Notes: generated from the letters alone by a model not told the origin. Positions 25,916 to 35,189 are shown, counted from the first letter of the stretch. The stretch: 64,000 nucleotides of DNA from Cyanobacteria bacterium FACHB-63 (GCA_014695255.1 JACJNX010000031.1:1-64000); one strand, 5' to 3'. Translations and numbers: made by a program.

Positions 25916-27982
25916 ATGCTGAAAAAGAATCAATCAGTTTTTGCCTTTCTACTGGGCGGATTTCTTGTCTGTTCGGCTCCGCTCAGTTCGATTGAAGTTG
26001 TCCGGGCGCAGCAATCCCCGCAGCAAGAACTAACCCAACTGAAACAAGAGCAGCAAGTCCGATCGCAAGTGGAATCGGAAATCGATCGTGCCTTGACTCG
26101 CTCCAGTATGCTGCTGAATGTGGCGCTAATTACCTTAACCGTGTTTCCGATCGCGCTGCTTGTGGCGTTGTGGCGATTCAGACGGATTATTATTCGTGAA
26201 ATTGTCGAACGAGGATTAGAGCAGCTTCAGCATTTATCCGAGGTTGAGCATCAGCTCCAAGATGTTCAACAGGAAGCAGAACGCCGCATTCAGCAGTCTC
26301 GTAATGTGATCGCTCAGCTCGAAGGCGAAGTTCAGGAATTGCAGCGCCGAATTTCAGAAGATGCAGACAGTTTAACGGGCTTAACGGCTCAGTTGTCACG
26401 ATCGCAATCCGAACTGTTAGCCGGACTGGAAACGCAAGTTAATTTATCCAAACGAGAGCTAGAAAATCTTTCTTCAGGGTTCGCCGCCCATCTCATGACG
26501 TTAAAGACCGATACCGACCAGCAAAGTGCGCTTGTCGTCGATCGCTTCACGGAATTACAAAATCAATTAATCGCACAACTCGATGAAATTGGTGCATTTG
26601 CCACAGAGCAGCAACAACTCACGCAAGAACATTTAACGAAATCGCAAACTGCATTTACGACGCATCTCGATCAGCTACAATCTGACGCGCAACACCAACG
26701 CGATCAAATGTTGCAACGCTTAGCGCAATTCGAGCAAGATTACATTGCGCAACTGAGCGACGTACAGACTGACACAGAAGATCGGCGCAATCAACTGCTT
26801 GAAGATCTGCGGCATCTCAAAGCAGAATTTGCAGCCCAGCTTGTCGCATTTCAGGTTGATACCCAACAGCAACGCGATCAAGTTCGCGATCGAATTGAAC
26901 AGCTAGAAACGGAACTGTCAGGAACAGCGACGGAAGTTCGATCGCATCTAGAGGAACATCAAAAACAGGTACAGCGCAACCTCGACCAGAAAGAAACGGA
27001 AGTATTGTCGCAGCTAGAACAGCATCAAAAGCAACTGCAAGCCGATCTCGACCAGCGAGGAGCAGAAGTTTCATCTCAGTTCTCAGCGTTAGAATCGGCT
27101 GCGCTTCAAGGAAGAACCAACTTCCTCGATAAGTTGCGGCTACTCGAATCCGATGCAGTGCAGCAAAAACAAGCGATTTTCAACAAGCTTCAGCATTTAG
27201 AGCTTGAGTTTGTTTCTCAAATTTCGGGACTGCGTGAACAAGCCCAAAATCGCCGTCCTGAGCCTGCTGAAACCTCCGCTGCGGAGTCAGTAGACTCGAC
27301 TGATTTCGACCAGGCTGAGGAGTTATTTAGATCGGGTCAATTTGAGGCGGCGATCGCACACTACGATCGCACCATTAAGCAGCAATCCAACAATCCTGAA
27401 CTCTGGCTAAGACGCGGGTTAGCAATGGGACGACTGAAGCAATACAAAGACGCGATCACATCTTACGATCGTGCGATTCAACTCGATCCGGATTACTCAG
27501 AGGCGTGGTGTGATCGAGGGGTCGCATTGGGCAAATTGCAGCGCCACGAAGAAGCATTTCGATCGTTCAATCAAGCGGTGCAAATTCGTCCCGAAGACCC
27601 GATCGCGTGGCTCAACCGTGGATTAGCGCTGCAAATGTTAGGACGCTATTCCGAAGCATTAGCCTCGTTTGATGAAGCCCTCAAACTCAATTCTGAAGCG
27701 TACAAAGTCTGGAACTATCGCGGCTATCTGCTGATTCAGCTAGAGCGCGATCGTGATGCGCTTGAAAGCTTTGACTTTGCGATCGATATTCAGCCAAGCT
27801 ACGCACCCGCCTACTACAACAAAGCGATTTGCTACGCGCTTCAAGGACATACCCAGGCAGCGATCGAAAACCTCGAAGAAGCCATTCGGTTCAATCCTCG
27901 CTACCGAGAAGATGCTAAGAGCGATCCTGAGTTTGAGCAAATCATGAACGATCGTCGCTTCCGGCAACTGGTCGAGCGCTAA
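25916..27982 (+). CDS. membrane-anchored coiled-coil protein with C-terminal TPRs
   Basis: Architecture in order: signal peptide or anchor (MLKKNQSVFAFLLGGFLVCSAPLSS), a second hydrophobic segment (ALITLTVFPIALLVALWRF, ~65-85), a ~350-residue coiled coil with repeating Gln-rich units of the type QQRDQ..DRIEQLE, then about five TPR units beginning FDQAEELFRSGQFEAAIAHYDR and ending near the C-terminus. The coiled coil resembles DUF-type cell-envelope scaffold proteins. I start at the ATG at 25916; a GTG/TTG-type start 51 bases upstream would add an unlikely leader. Function unknown; a scaffolding role at the membrane is inference. Confidence 0.78.
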   Translation: MLKKNQSVFAFLLGGFLVCSAPLSSIEVVRAQQSPQQELTQLKQEQQVRSQVESEIDRALTRSSMLLNVALITLTVFPIALLVALWRFRRIIIREIVERGLEQLQHLSEVEHQLQDVQQEAERRIQQSRNVIAQLEGEVQELQRRISEDADSLTGLTAQLSRSQSELLAGLETQVNLSKRELENLSSGFAAHLMTLKTDTDQQSALVVDRFTELQNQLIAQLDEIGAFATEQQQLTQEHLTKSQTAFTTHLDQLQSDAQHQRDQMLQRLAQFEQDYIAQLSDVQTDTEDRRNQLLEDLRHLKAEFAAQLVAFQVDTQQQRDQVRDRIEQLETELSGTATEVRSHLEEHQKQVQRNLDQKETEVLSQLEQHQKQLQADLDQRGAEVSSQFSALESAALQGRTNFLDKLRLLESDAVQQKQAIFNKLQHLELEFVSQISGLREQAQNRRPEPAETSAAESVDSTDFDQAEELFRSGQFEAAIAHYDRTIKQQSNNPELWLRRGLAMGRLKQYKDAITSYDRAIQLDPDYSEAWCDRGVALGKLQRHEEAFRSFNQAVQIRPEDPIAWLNRGLALQMLGRYSEALASFDEALKLNSEAYKVWNYRGYLLIQLERDRDALESFDFAIDIQPSYAPAYYNKAICYALQGHTQAAIENLEEAIRFNPRYREDAKSDPEFEQIMNDRRFRQLVER

Positions 27983-28133
27983 GCCAGTCTCGTTCTTGTG
28001 GTAGATCCCATTCGGGCATCAACGATCGGACACTGGAGATAGCTTCAATAATGCTCCAGATAACCCTCTAAATCCTGCATGATTGGAAACTGTGAGCGTT
28101 AGGAATCTCTCTAGATTTGGGGAATCTCTTCGC

Positions 28134-28169
28134 TCAAAGTTTCCCCTCGTAAGGGATTTAGGGGGCATC
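28134..28169. repeat. ~36-bp dispersed palindromic repeat, diverged intergenic copy
   Basis: This is a diverged copy of the repeat at 62614-62651 and 63549-63585. It keeps CAAAGT at the left, GGGATTTAGGGGGC and a TCC end, with CCCTCGTAAGGG in place of the CCCCC(ACTCGT)GGGGG hairpin. It lies in the gap after the TPR gene. The same gap (27983-28229) shows nothing else I can name. Confidence 0.75.
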
Positions 28170-28229
28170 CACCCGCTCAAATCGAAGCGGATAATTTATC
28201 AACTCACGTAACATAAAAACCTTATTATT

Positions 28230-28307
28230 ATGAACCAAGCAAAATTATGGATTGGAATTATCGGAACGCTAGTGATCTATTGGATCTTGGTGAATGTTCT
28301 GCTTTAG
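28230..28307 (+). CDS. 25-aa single-pass membrane microprotein
   Basis: The frame encodes MNQAKLWIGIIGTLVIYWILVNVLL, a short N-terminus and one ~19-residue hydrophobic helix. It fits the scale of small thylakoid subunits (photosystem, cytochrome b6f, NDH-1) but matches none that I recall. A ribosome site is not clear. It stands 31 bases before the Spx/ArsC gene. Coding status needs conservation or ribosome data. Confidence 0.45.
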   Translation: MNQAKLWIGIIGTLVIYWILVNVLL

Positions 28308-28337
28308 AATCATCAAGGCAATCAAAGCTTAGAATCG

Positions 28338-28688
28338 ATGACTCTGCAAGTTTATGGCATTCCCAACTGTGGAACCTGTAAAAAAGCGTTCAAATGGCTA
28401 GACGATCGCGCGATCGCCTACGACTTTATCAACACAAAAGACAATCCGCCTGCCAAGGCTGCGATCGCCTCCTGGGTCTCAGCCTTGGGAGCAAAACCGA
28501 TGCGAAATACGTCAGGGCAGTCTTACCGCGCTTTAGGAGAAGAAAAACAAGCTTGGACGGACGATCAATGGGTGGACGCTTTTGCAAAAGATGTCATGCT
28601 GCTGAAGCGTCCTCTATTTGTGAAAGATGGAAAGGCAGTATTTGTTGGATTCAAACAAGAAGCACTCCAGCAAGCCCTGGAAAACTAA
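28338..28688 (+). CDS. ArsC/Spx/MgsR family protein
   Basis: A thioredoxin-fold protein of the arsenate reductase-related (Spx/MgsR) family. VYGIPNCGTCKKAFKWLDD carries the CxxC redox pair (Cys-Gly-Thr-Cys, residues ~11-14), and the DVMLLKRPLFVKDGKAVFVGF near the C-terminus is the family signature. It has 116 aa. In firmicutes Spx binds RNA polymerase; in cyanobacteria its role is unclear, so arsenate reduction is not assumed. Confidence 0.9.
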   Translation: MTLQVYGIPNCGTCKKAFKWLDDRAIAYDFINTKDNPPAKAAIASWVSALGAKPMRNTSGQSYRALGEEKQAWTDDQWVDAFAKDVMLLKRPLFVKDGKAVFVGFKQEALQQALEN

Positions 28689-28709
28689 TATCAATCGGGA
28701 GAACTGATC

Positions 28710-29081
28710 ATGGTTTCACGCGCTAGAAATGTTTTAGGAGAGGAACTTCAAAGCTGCTGCACCTCGCCGATGACGGGATATTATCGCGATGGATTCTGTA
28801 GCACCGGAGCTGGAGATACGGGGGTTCATGTCGTCTGCGCTCAGTTGACCGCCGAGTTCCTCGAATTCACCAAATCTCGCGGAAACGATCTCAGCACTCC
28901 GATGCCTCTTTATGATTTTCCTGGATTAAAACCGGGCGATCGCTGGTGTCTATGTGCCGCTCGCTGGAAAGAAGCGCTCGATGCAGGGGTTGCGCCTCCG
29001 GTTGTGTTGGCTTCAACTCATGCCGCAGCGCTCGAATATGCCAGCCTGACTGAGTTAAAGCAACACGCAGTCACCGAGTAG
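28710..29081 (+). CDS. DUF2237 family protein
   Basis: A cysteine-rich small protein, ~123 aa, of the DUF2237 family. Visible motifs are NVLGEELQSCCTSPMTGYYRDGFC (three Cys), HVVCAQLTAEFLEFTKSRGNDLSTPMP and GDRWCLCAARWKEAL. It is 21 bases downstream of the Spx/ArsC gene and probably cotranscribed. No function is known to me. Confidence 0.9.
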   Translation: MVSRARNVLGEELQSCCTSPMTGYYRDGFCSTGAGDTGVHVVCAQLTAEFLEFTKSRGNDLSTPMPLYDFPGLKPGDRWCLCAARWKEALDAGVAPPVVLASTHAAALEYASLTELKQHAVTE

Positions 29082-29182
29082 CATTTGTTTTTTAAGTCAT
29101 GTTAAAAAAATAATCTAGGGCAGTATCCTTAATTACCTTGTGACCCAATTGTTGTGACCAGGATTTAAGGAGATGCTCGGTT

Positions 29183-30448
29183 ATGGTTCTACCCGGAGTT
29201 TGCCAAGCCGCTGCCGCTGGAATGGCAGCGCTTCAACTGTTTTACAGTAGCTCTACAGGACTTTGGAAATCGACGGGATGGTGGAATGCAGCAAACGCAC
29301 TCGAAACGACGATCGATTATTCGCGGATGACGAATCAGCCCACCTATCGCCACATCATCTCCAACACCTACAACAAGCAAAAATCAACAGGATTCACCGA
29401 AGCCGATGTGTATGACGATCAAGGCTGGTGGGCGTTGACATGGATTAAGGCATACGATTTAACTGGCGAAAAGCGCTATCTCAACACTGCAAAAGCCATC
29501 TTCAAGGACATGACCAAAGGGTGGGATTCAAAGTGCGGCGGCGGCATGTGGTGGCGCAAAGATCGTCAGTATAAAAACGCAATTACGAATGAGTTATTCT
29601 TTACTATTGCTATCCGGTTGCATCAACGCACCGTGAATGACTACGGTAAAGGAAGTTACCTCGATTGGTCAAAGCGTGGCTGGAACTGGATCAAGCGATC
29701 GGGCATGATCAACCGCCAAAATTTAATTAATGATGGACTCGACGATCGTTGCCGCAACAACGGACAAACGACTTGGACTTACAACCAGGGCGTAGTCATT
29801 GGAGGACTGGTTGGTTTGTATAAAAGTACAAAAGACCGTTCTTACCTGAATCAAGCGCATGTGATCGCCAATGCAACGATTCAGCATCTTTCTAGAAATG
29901 GAGTGTTGCGCGAACTTTGTGAGCCAAACTGCGGAGAGGACGGACCGCAGTTTAAGGGAATTTTCATTCGCAATTTAGCTTACTTGCATCAAACTTCACC
30001 GAATTCGCGTTACAGAGACTTCATGGTGAAGAACGCGAGTTCAGTTTGGGCAAAGAGCCGCAACAATCGGCATCAGTTTGGTTTAAGTTGGGCAAAGGAG
30101 TTCGATCGCGCTGATGCAGCGCGTCAGAGCGCCGCGCTCGATGTGCTGAACGCTTCGATTCCGTTTGATTCGACTTGTATTGCAAAGGTGAGCGATAGCT
30201 CTGCTACACATGACCGTCCGACAACCCCATTATTCTTTTCATCAGTTCCTCTACAGCAGTATCAGGTGAAGCAGTTTGCTCTATCGTTTAACACCCAGCA
30301 CAATCAAGCTGCACCATCAACGCATAGCTTGCTGTCTCTTATTCCAAGTCACCAGAATCAAGTACCTCATTTTGAGCCATCCTTCCAGATTGAACCCTTG
30401 ATGCAAGGCTTGATTTCTTTTCTTGCGCTTGAACGATCGCTGCAATAG
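29183..30448 (+). CDS. glycoside hydrolase family 76 protein (alpha-1,6-mannanase-like)
   Basis: The (alpha/alpha)6-barrel family motifs are present: AMAALQLFYSSSTGLWKSTGWWNAANALE, VYDDQGWWALTWIKAYDLTGEKRYL with the Asp-Asp pair used as nucleophile and acid, and GGGMWWRKDRQYKNAITNELFF. It has 421 aa; the last ~100 residues are Gln/Pro/Ser-rich and probably not catalytic. No convincing signal peptide is seen. AAGGAG lies 10 bases before the ATG. The natural substrate in a cyanobacterium (an alpha-mannan or other polysaccharide) is unknown. Confidence 0.88.
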   Translation: MVLPGVCQAAAAGMAALQLFYSSSTGLWKSTGWWNAANALETTIDYSRMTNQPTYRHIISNTYNKQKSTGFTEADVYDDQGWWALTWIKAYDLTGEKRYLNTAKAIFKDMTKGWDSKCGGGMWWRKDRQYKNAITNELFFTIAIRLHQRTVNDYGKGSYLDWSKRGWNWIKRSGMINRQNLINDGLDDRCRNNGQTTWTYNQGVVIGGLVGLYKSTKDRSYLNQAHVIANATIQHLSRNGVLRELCEPNCGEDGPQFKGIFIRNLAYLHQTSPNSRYRDFMVKNASSVWAKSRNNRHQFGLSWAKEFDRADAARQSAALDVLNASIPFDSTCIAKVSDSSATHDRPTTPLFFSSVPLQQYQVKQFALSFNTQHNQAAPSTHSLLSLIPSHQNQVPHFEPSFQIEPLMQGLISFLALERSLQ

Positions 30449-30477
30449 AATACCGACACCGAATGATGTGACTTGAG

Positions 30478-31473
30478 ATGCGATCGCTTTATTTCTTGCT
30501 GCCTGGAACTGGGAAACGCTTTGCTTGCGGAGGCTTATGGGCAGAACTCAAAGCCTTTAACCTGGCAAAGCAGCTTTGTCCAGCAGAGATTGTCACTTAT
30601 CGACAACGTGAGAAAGGCACTTTGTTTCTTGATGATGTGCTGGAGCAGAAAGACTTGAGCAACATTATCTTTGTAATGAGTTGGGGATTTGATGTCGCAA
30701 AGTTAGCAAAGCGATTGAAAAACTATCACGCGATTTATCACGCTCATAGTGCAGGCTATGGTTTTACGTTGCCTTCTAGTGTTCCGATCGTCACGGTTAG
30801 CCGCGATACTTTAGGATATTGGGGACAGCTTTCACCGAATTCACTGATCTACTATTTGCCGAATCAAATCTCTGATGAATTTCGTGTTTTAGATTTGAAT
30901 CGCGATATTGATGTTTTGATCCACACGCGTAAATCCTCGGAGTATTTGATTAATCAATTAATTCCTGCACTTCAGCAGCGTTGTAAAGTTGAGGTTATCA
31001 ATACATTCGTTGATAGTCTCTCAACTGTTTTCAATCATACTAAAGTTTATTTATACGATTCTGCGGAGTATTGGGCACAACAGGGAGTCAGTGAGGGTTT
31101 TGGACTGCAACCGATGGAAGCAATGGCGTGTGGATGTCAAGTGTTTTCAAGCGTGAATGGTGGATTGTCGGATTACTTAGATCCAGGGTTTAATTGTCAA
31201 AAAATTGCGAGCTATTCGACCGAGTATGATGTCCAGCGAATTTTGAGAGCGATCGCTAACCCCACACCTCCTTTACCTGCTAATTTCTTTGATGAATATC
31301 GATCGCCCAACATTCTGCACCGATTAGAGGTAATTTTACGTGAGGTGAATGAGTTTTTTGACCATAAACAAACTCATCCCGCTACCATTGCACCCTTGAC
31401 CCGATCGCGCTTAACTCAGCTTGCTCTCAAACGCTTGATCGCGAAAGTGCAGAAAAAGCTCAACGCTCGTTAA
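30478..31473 (+). CDS. glycosyltransferase (GT4-like)
   Basis: The C-terminal half has the retaining GT-B signature SEGFGLQPMEAMACGCQVFSSVNGGLSDYL, which binds the nucleotide sugar. The N-terminal domain is diverged (YFLLPGTGKRFACGGLWAELKAFNLAKQL). It has 331 aa. It follows the GH76 gene by 29 bases and converges on the MscS gene, with 6 bases between stops. The donor and acceptor are not predictable. Confidence 0.82.
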   Translation: MRSLYFLLPGTGKRFACGGLWAELKAFNLAKQLCPAEIVTYRQREKGTLFLDDVLEQKDLSNIIFVMSWGFDVAKLAKRLKNYHAIYHAHSAGYGFTLPSSVPIVTVSRDTLGYWGQLSPNSLIYYLPNQISDEFRVLDLNRDIDVLIHTRKSSEYLINQLIPALQQRCKVEVINTFVDSLSTVFNHTKVYLYDSAEYWAQQGVSEGFGLQPMEAMACGCQVFSSVNGGLSDYLDPGFNCQKIASYSTEYDVQRILRAIANPTPPLPANFFDEYRSPNILHRLEVILREVNEFFDHKQTHPATIAPLTRSRLTQLALKRLIAKVQKKLNAR

Positions 31474-31479
31474 CGCAAA

Positions 31480-32937
31480 TCAAATTCCAAAGATCATTTG
31501 AATCCGTTTTCGGATCTGAATTAGCGGCGGTTCTTCCTGAGCGCCAATCCTGATGCCTAAGCGCTCTAAGCTATCTTGTCGCTTGACTAACTCTTCGGAA
31601 ATACGATCGGCAAGCTCCTGATGTTTTCGCAATAACCGTTGCAAATTGCCGCGATCGACAACAAATAAAATCGTCTCCTCTAAAGTGCGTAGTGTTGCGG
31701 TGCGAGGCGTTCCCATCAACAAAGACATTTCTCCGATAAACTCGCCAGCCACGCGGACTGCAACCTGCTTGTCGATCGACTCAACAAACACATCCACCGA
31801 ACCCGACAAGATGATATAAAACGAATCTCCGGGATCATTTTCGCGGCAGATAGTCTCACCTGTTGCAAACTTTTTCTGATATCCCTCCTCGATAATGTGT
31901 CTCAGTTCAAAATCGCTTAGAGTCGAGAAGTAGCTCACCTTGCGAAGCATCTCTTTGAGCGTGATGGCGGTCGATCGTTTCAGCTTTTGATTCGTTGCTA
32001 ACTCCTCGAATGGTGTGGCAGCCTGCTCCATGAACACAGGCATCGGATTCGGATGCTCTGTCCGAATCACAACACTCTTGCTTGGATAGATAATGCCATA
32101 TTCCTGAAACTTGGCTTGGATGCGGAAGAGTAAAGCGCTTTTAATCGAACTTCTTCGCATCGGTTGAGTAATCCAAATTTCAATCTCAAACAAAAACGAG
32201 TTATTCTCGATGCCCTTGAAAAAGACGATCGGACGCGGCGAAGACAAGATATCCGGTTCTTCATACGCTGCGGCTAGCATTGCCTCTGTGACTAACATCG
32301 AATCATTCGTATCGGCAACCGCAATCTGAAACGCAACACAGCAGGTCGGATCAAGATGCGTCCAATTGATCAAACTATTGTTTGCCAGCACACTATTGGG
32401 CACAAACACTGATAAGCCCATTCCCGTCCGAATCTGGGTCGATCGCAGCGAGATGCGTTCAACGGTTCCGAGTACAGTCCCAACTTCGACAAAATCGCCC
32501 ACGCGGATCGGCTGTTCGAGCAATAAAATGATGCCGCTAATAAAATTGTTTGCTATGTTCTGCAAGCCAATCCCAACTGCTAACCCGATCGCCCCTGCAA
32601 ACACGGTGAGAGAACTTAGGTTAATTCCGGCAGAATCGAGAACGAAGAAAAAGCCTGCGATCGCGACTATATAGCTTGCCAATGAAGAAAGGGAGTCGCG
32701 TGTCCCAAGCTCTAGTCCAAAGCTGGCTAAAATTCGCTTTTTAATCACCTGCTTAATAACGCGGGAGGCGATCGCGACACACCCAATTTGAAGAACAAGA
32801 GCCGATAGAGTCGCAAATGAAAGCCGAACCTCTCCAATCTGAATTAGCGTGAAGTTGAACAAGCTAAGGAGCGTTCTAATCAGGTCATTCAGACTTGCTT
32901 CCTCGCCGACTAATGCAAAACGAATAGCGTTGATCAT
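31480..32937 (-). CDS. MscS mechanosensitive channel with C-terminal cNMP-binding domain
   Basis: Three parts. Hydrophobic helices at residues ~20-125 include the pore helix GAIGLAVGIGLQNIANNFISGIILLLE. The MscS beta domain follows (RVGDFVEVGTVLGTVERISLRSTQIRT). The last ~150 residues are a cyclic-nucleotide-binding domain (YFSTLSDFELRHIIEEGYQ ... GEFIGEMSLLMGTPRTATLRT, the phosphate-binding cassette). Gating could thus respond to both tension and cAMP/cGMP. I give the ATG at 32937; an in-frame TTG at 32997 could add 20 residues. No ribosome site decides it. It is divergent from secG. Confidence 0.88.
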   Translation of the reverse strand: MINAIRFALVGEEASLNDLIRTLLSLFNFTLIQIGEVRLSFATLSALVLQIGCVAIASRVIKQVIKKRILASFGLELGTRDSLSSLASYIVAIAGFFFVLDSAGINLSSLTVFAGAIGLAVGIGLQNIANNFISGIILLLEQPIRVGDFVEVGTVLGTVERISLRSTQIRTGMGLSVFVPNSVLANNSLINWTHLDPTCCVAFQIAVADTNDSMLVTEAMLAAAYEEPDILSSPRPIVFFKGIENNSFLFEIEIWITQPMRRSSIKSALLFRIQAKFQEYGIIYPSKSVVIRTEHPNPMPVFMEQAATPFEELATNQKLKRSTAITLKEMLRKVSYFSTLSDFELRHIIEEGYQKKFATGETICRENDPGDSFYIILSGSVDVFVESIDKQVAVRVAGEFIGEMSLLMGTPRTATLRTLEETILFVVDRGNLQRLLRKHQELADRISEELVKRQDSLERLGIRIGAQEEPPLIQIRKRIQMIFGI

Positions 32938-33047
32938 GACATTCAGGGAAACTACGTTTTTCTGCCAGAATGCCCAATCTCGCGTAAAGCGAATCAATGT
33001 AACGGCAATGTCAATATAATGAAGGGTATGTCGATCGTATTAACCTT

Positions 33048-33281
33048 ATGACGCTACTGACAGTTTTGAGATTTATCTGGATGTTTTCTGCGGTCGGAAT
33101 TGTGATTCTGGTGCTGCTGCATAGTCCTAAAGGGGATGGTTTGGGCGGCTTAGGGGGTCAAGCTCAACTGTTTACTAGCACCAAGAGCGCAGAAACAACC
33201 TTGAATCGCGCCACTTGGTTGTTAACGATCCTCTTCATGGGAATTACAGTAATTCTGAGTGCGGGATGGCTGGGTCGCTAA
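33048..33281 (+). CDS. secG: preprotein translocase subunit SecG
   Basis: A 77-aa, two-helix SecG: MTLLTVLRFIWMFSAVGIVILVLLHSPKGDGLGGLGG (first helix and the conserved glycine-rich loop), then a Thr/Ser stretch and the second helix WLLTILFMGITVILSAGWL. It is a non-essential partner of SecYE. Its 3' end overlaps the protease gene by 16 bases. Confidence 0.95.
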   Translation: MTLLTVLRFIWMFSAVGIVILVLLHSPKGDGLGGLGGQAQLFTSTKSAETTLNRATWLLTILFMGITVILSAGWLGR

Positions 33282-33934
33282 AATTTCGCTGGTTTAAGAC
33301 GCATTCGGTTGCTCTTTTTGCAGTCGGGTGCGTTTTGTTTTGGGCAATTTCTGGCGCGGCGTTGTCTGTTCCGAAAGTTCATCCGCTTCCCCCAATTCTG
33401 GCACAGTGGACGGATCGATCGGGCGATTACTTCGATCGAGTACAGAAAACGGAACCTGAATATCTGGTCTGGTCGCGCTTTCCGGTGCGGGTCTACGTTG
33501 AGCCTGCGGATCAGTGGAGCCAAACTTGGGTCAATCTGATAACGCAAGCGGTAAACGAATGGAAAGCTTATTTTCCGTTGGAACTGGTCGATCGTCGGGA
33601 CAGTGCGGATATTCGGATTGATCGATCTTCAATTCCGCTCCGATTTCCTCCCGTTGAGCGCGTTCGATTCGCAGATGTCCGCTTTGAACTGTACGAACAA
33701 GATGGAGTATTGCAGCATCGCATGATCGTTCGAGTTCAACCGAATCGCCCAGACTTGTCAATGCTTGCGGCAGCGCGGCATGAACTTGGCCACGCTTTAG
33801 GCATTTGGGGACATAGCCCCCTTGAAACCGATGTGATGTACTTTTCGCAGGTTCGCACTCCTCCTTCAATTTCAGCGAGAGATGTCAACACCTTGAAACG
33901 AGTGTATGAACAGCCGACCCGCTTAGGCTGGTAA
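33266..33934 (+). CDS. matrixin-like zinc metalloprotease
   Basis: The metzincin zinc motif HELGHALGIWGH (three His plus catalytic Glu) lies near residue ~170, in AAARHELGHALGIWGHSPLETDVMYF; the DVMYF behaves like the Met-turn. An N-terminal hydrophobic helix (~residues 12-30) suggests secretion or anchoring. It has 222 aa from the ATG at 33266, which overlaps secG. The upstream alternative start is less likely. Its job is unknown. Confidence 0.85.
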   Translation: MAGSLKFRWFKTHSVALFAVGCVLFWAISGAALSVPKVHPLPPILAQWTDRSGDYFDRVQKTEPEYLVWSRFPVRVYVEPADQWSQTWVNLITQAVNEWKAYFPLELVDRRDSADIRIDRSSIPLRFPPVERVRFADVRFELYEQDGVLQHRMIVRVQPNRPDLSMLAAARHELGHALGIWGHSPLETDVMYFSQVRTPPSISARDVNTLKRVYEQPTRLGW

Positions 33935-33995
33935 GCAATGCAGGACGGTTCCATCAATTCATGACGGCATTTTGGAAAATGGCAGCGAACTGAAA

Positions 33996-34949
33996 TCAAC
34001 GCGGCAAAGGTTGACCAAACTCAATCACTCTCGATCGCGCTGGAACTGGAGCCTCTTCTAAGGGGCGCTGTGTCGATCGTGGCGGATCTGAGCGTCGCTC
34101 AAGCTGCGGAACAGTAACTTCTGGTTGAATAGCAGGAGCAATCACGGGCGGAAACGATCGAGGAATCTCTAGGCTGGAGTTGACTTCGGGCAATTGAAGC
34201 GGATTCGATTGCGGAAACGATCGTGCAGGGGCAGTCGGAAACAATAAGCTACTTCCTGGCTGATTGCTCGACCCAGCAGTGGGTGCGGCTGGCAACGGGC
34301 GAGACTGAGCAGGCGGCAAGGGGGGGGCAGTCACCGAAGGCGGCGTTTCTGGTGCAACGTTGATTGCAGGTGGAGCAGGCGGTAAACCAAAATCGTTGGC
34401 AGAGGCTTGGGCGATCGGAGATGCTGGTGCTGAAGTTTGAGCAATCGCAGTCTGAGGCGCTGAAGTTTGAACAGGTGCGGCTTGAGTTAGACGCACCGCA
34501 TTGAACACAGCTTTTGAATTTGTGGAAGCTGCAAGCATCGGACGGAGGGTCCAGCGAACACTTGCTGAAGTAGAGCGACTTTGCCCTTGCTCGGTGCTTT
34601 TGACGAGTTGGAGTTGAGCTTGCGGATTGCTTAATTCAGTATCGGGGGCAAGTTCTAAAACGATTCTGGCAATATTGGGCTGAAATTGCGACACTTGAAC
34701 TTCGCGAACAGCCCCTGAAAACGTTCCTCTTGGATTAACATCTGCAACCTGAGTGTCAGGAAGATCAAGCACAAGTCGGGTCGGCTGTGCCATGAGAGAA
34801 TAGCGCGGCGTAATTCCAGCGGGCACAGTAACTTCAAGCTGGTTGGTATTTGGATCGAAGCGCCAATTTTCTAAAGGAGCCGCGATCGCAGGAGTGCTGA
34901 TGAGAAGAGCGATCGCGGCAGTGAGTTCGAGTTTAAAGAATTTCAGCAT
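33996..34949 (-). CDS. AMIN domain secreted protein with Pro/Ala-rich tail
   Basis: A signal peptide (MLKFFKLELTAAIALLISTPAIAA) leads into an AMIN domain: ENWRFDPNTNQLEVTVPAGITPRYSLMAQPTRLVLDLPDT, the peptidoglycan/polysaccharide-targeting fold of AmiC and PilQ. The AMIN domain fills residues ~25-135; the rest is low complexity, rich in Pro, Ala and Ser. No amidase or secretin domain follows. It is thus an AMIN-only protein likely tethered to the cell wall. It is divergent from the GT9 gene. Confidence 0.88.
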   Translation of the reverse strand: MLKFFKLELTAAIALLISTPAIAAPLENWRFDPNTNQLEVTVPAGITPRYSLMAQPTRLVLDLPDTQVADVNPRGTFSGAVREVQVSQFQPNIARIVLELAPDTELSNPQAQLQLVKSTEQGQSRSTSASVRWTLRPMLAASTNSKAVFNAVRLTQAAPVQTSAPQTAIAQTSAPASPIAQASANDFGLPPAPPAINVAPETPPSVTAPPLPPAQSRPLPAAPTAGSSNQPGSSLLFPTAPARSFPQSNPLQLPEVNSSLEIPRSFPPVIAPAIQPEVTVPQLERRSDPPRSTQRPLEEAPVPARSRVIEFGQPLPR

Positions 34950-35189
34950 GGCGATAGAAGCAAAAAGTGCTATTGAGCGCAGCTCGAAGAGTTGGGTGGA
35001 TTATAAGCGAGTTTTGGGTGGCTGCAACGATTTTTGCTAATTTTGCTCTGTTGCTACTGAAAATTCTACGTGGCGATCGCTGCTTAAGCGGGGTTCGCAG
35101 ATACAGTCAGAGTGATTTCTCTCTTTAGAACAATGACAGCATTGCACTGCAACTGGTAGCTGATATGAAGGATTCAATTAATCGTTCAG

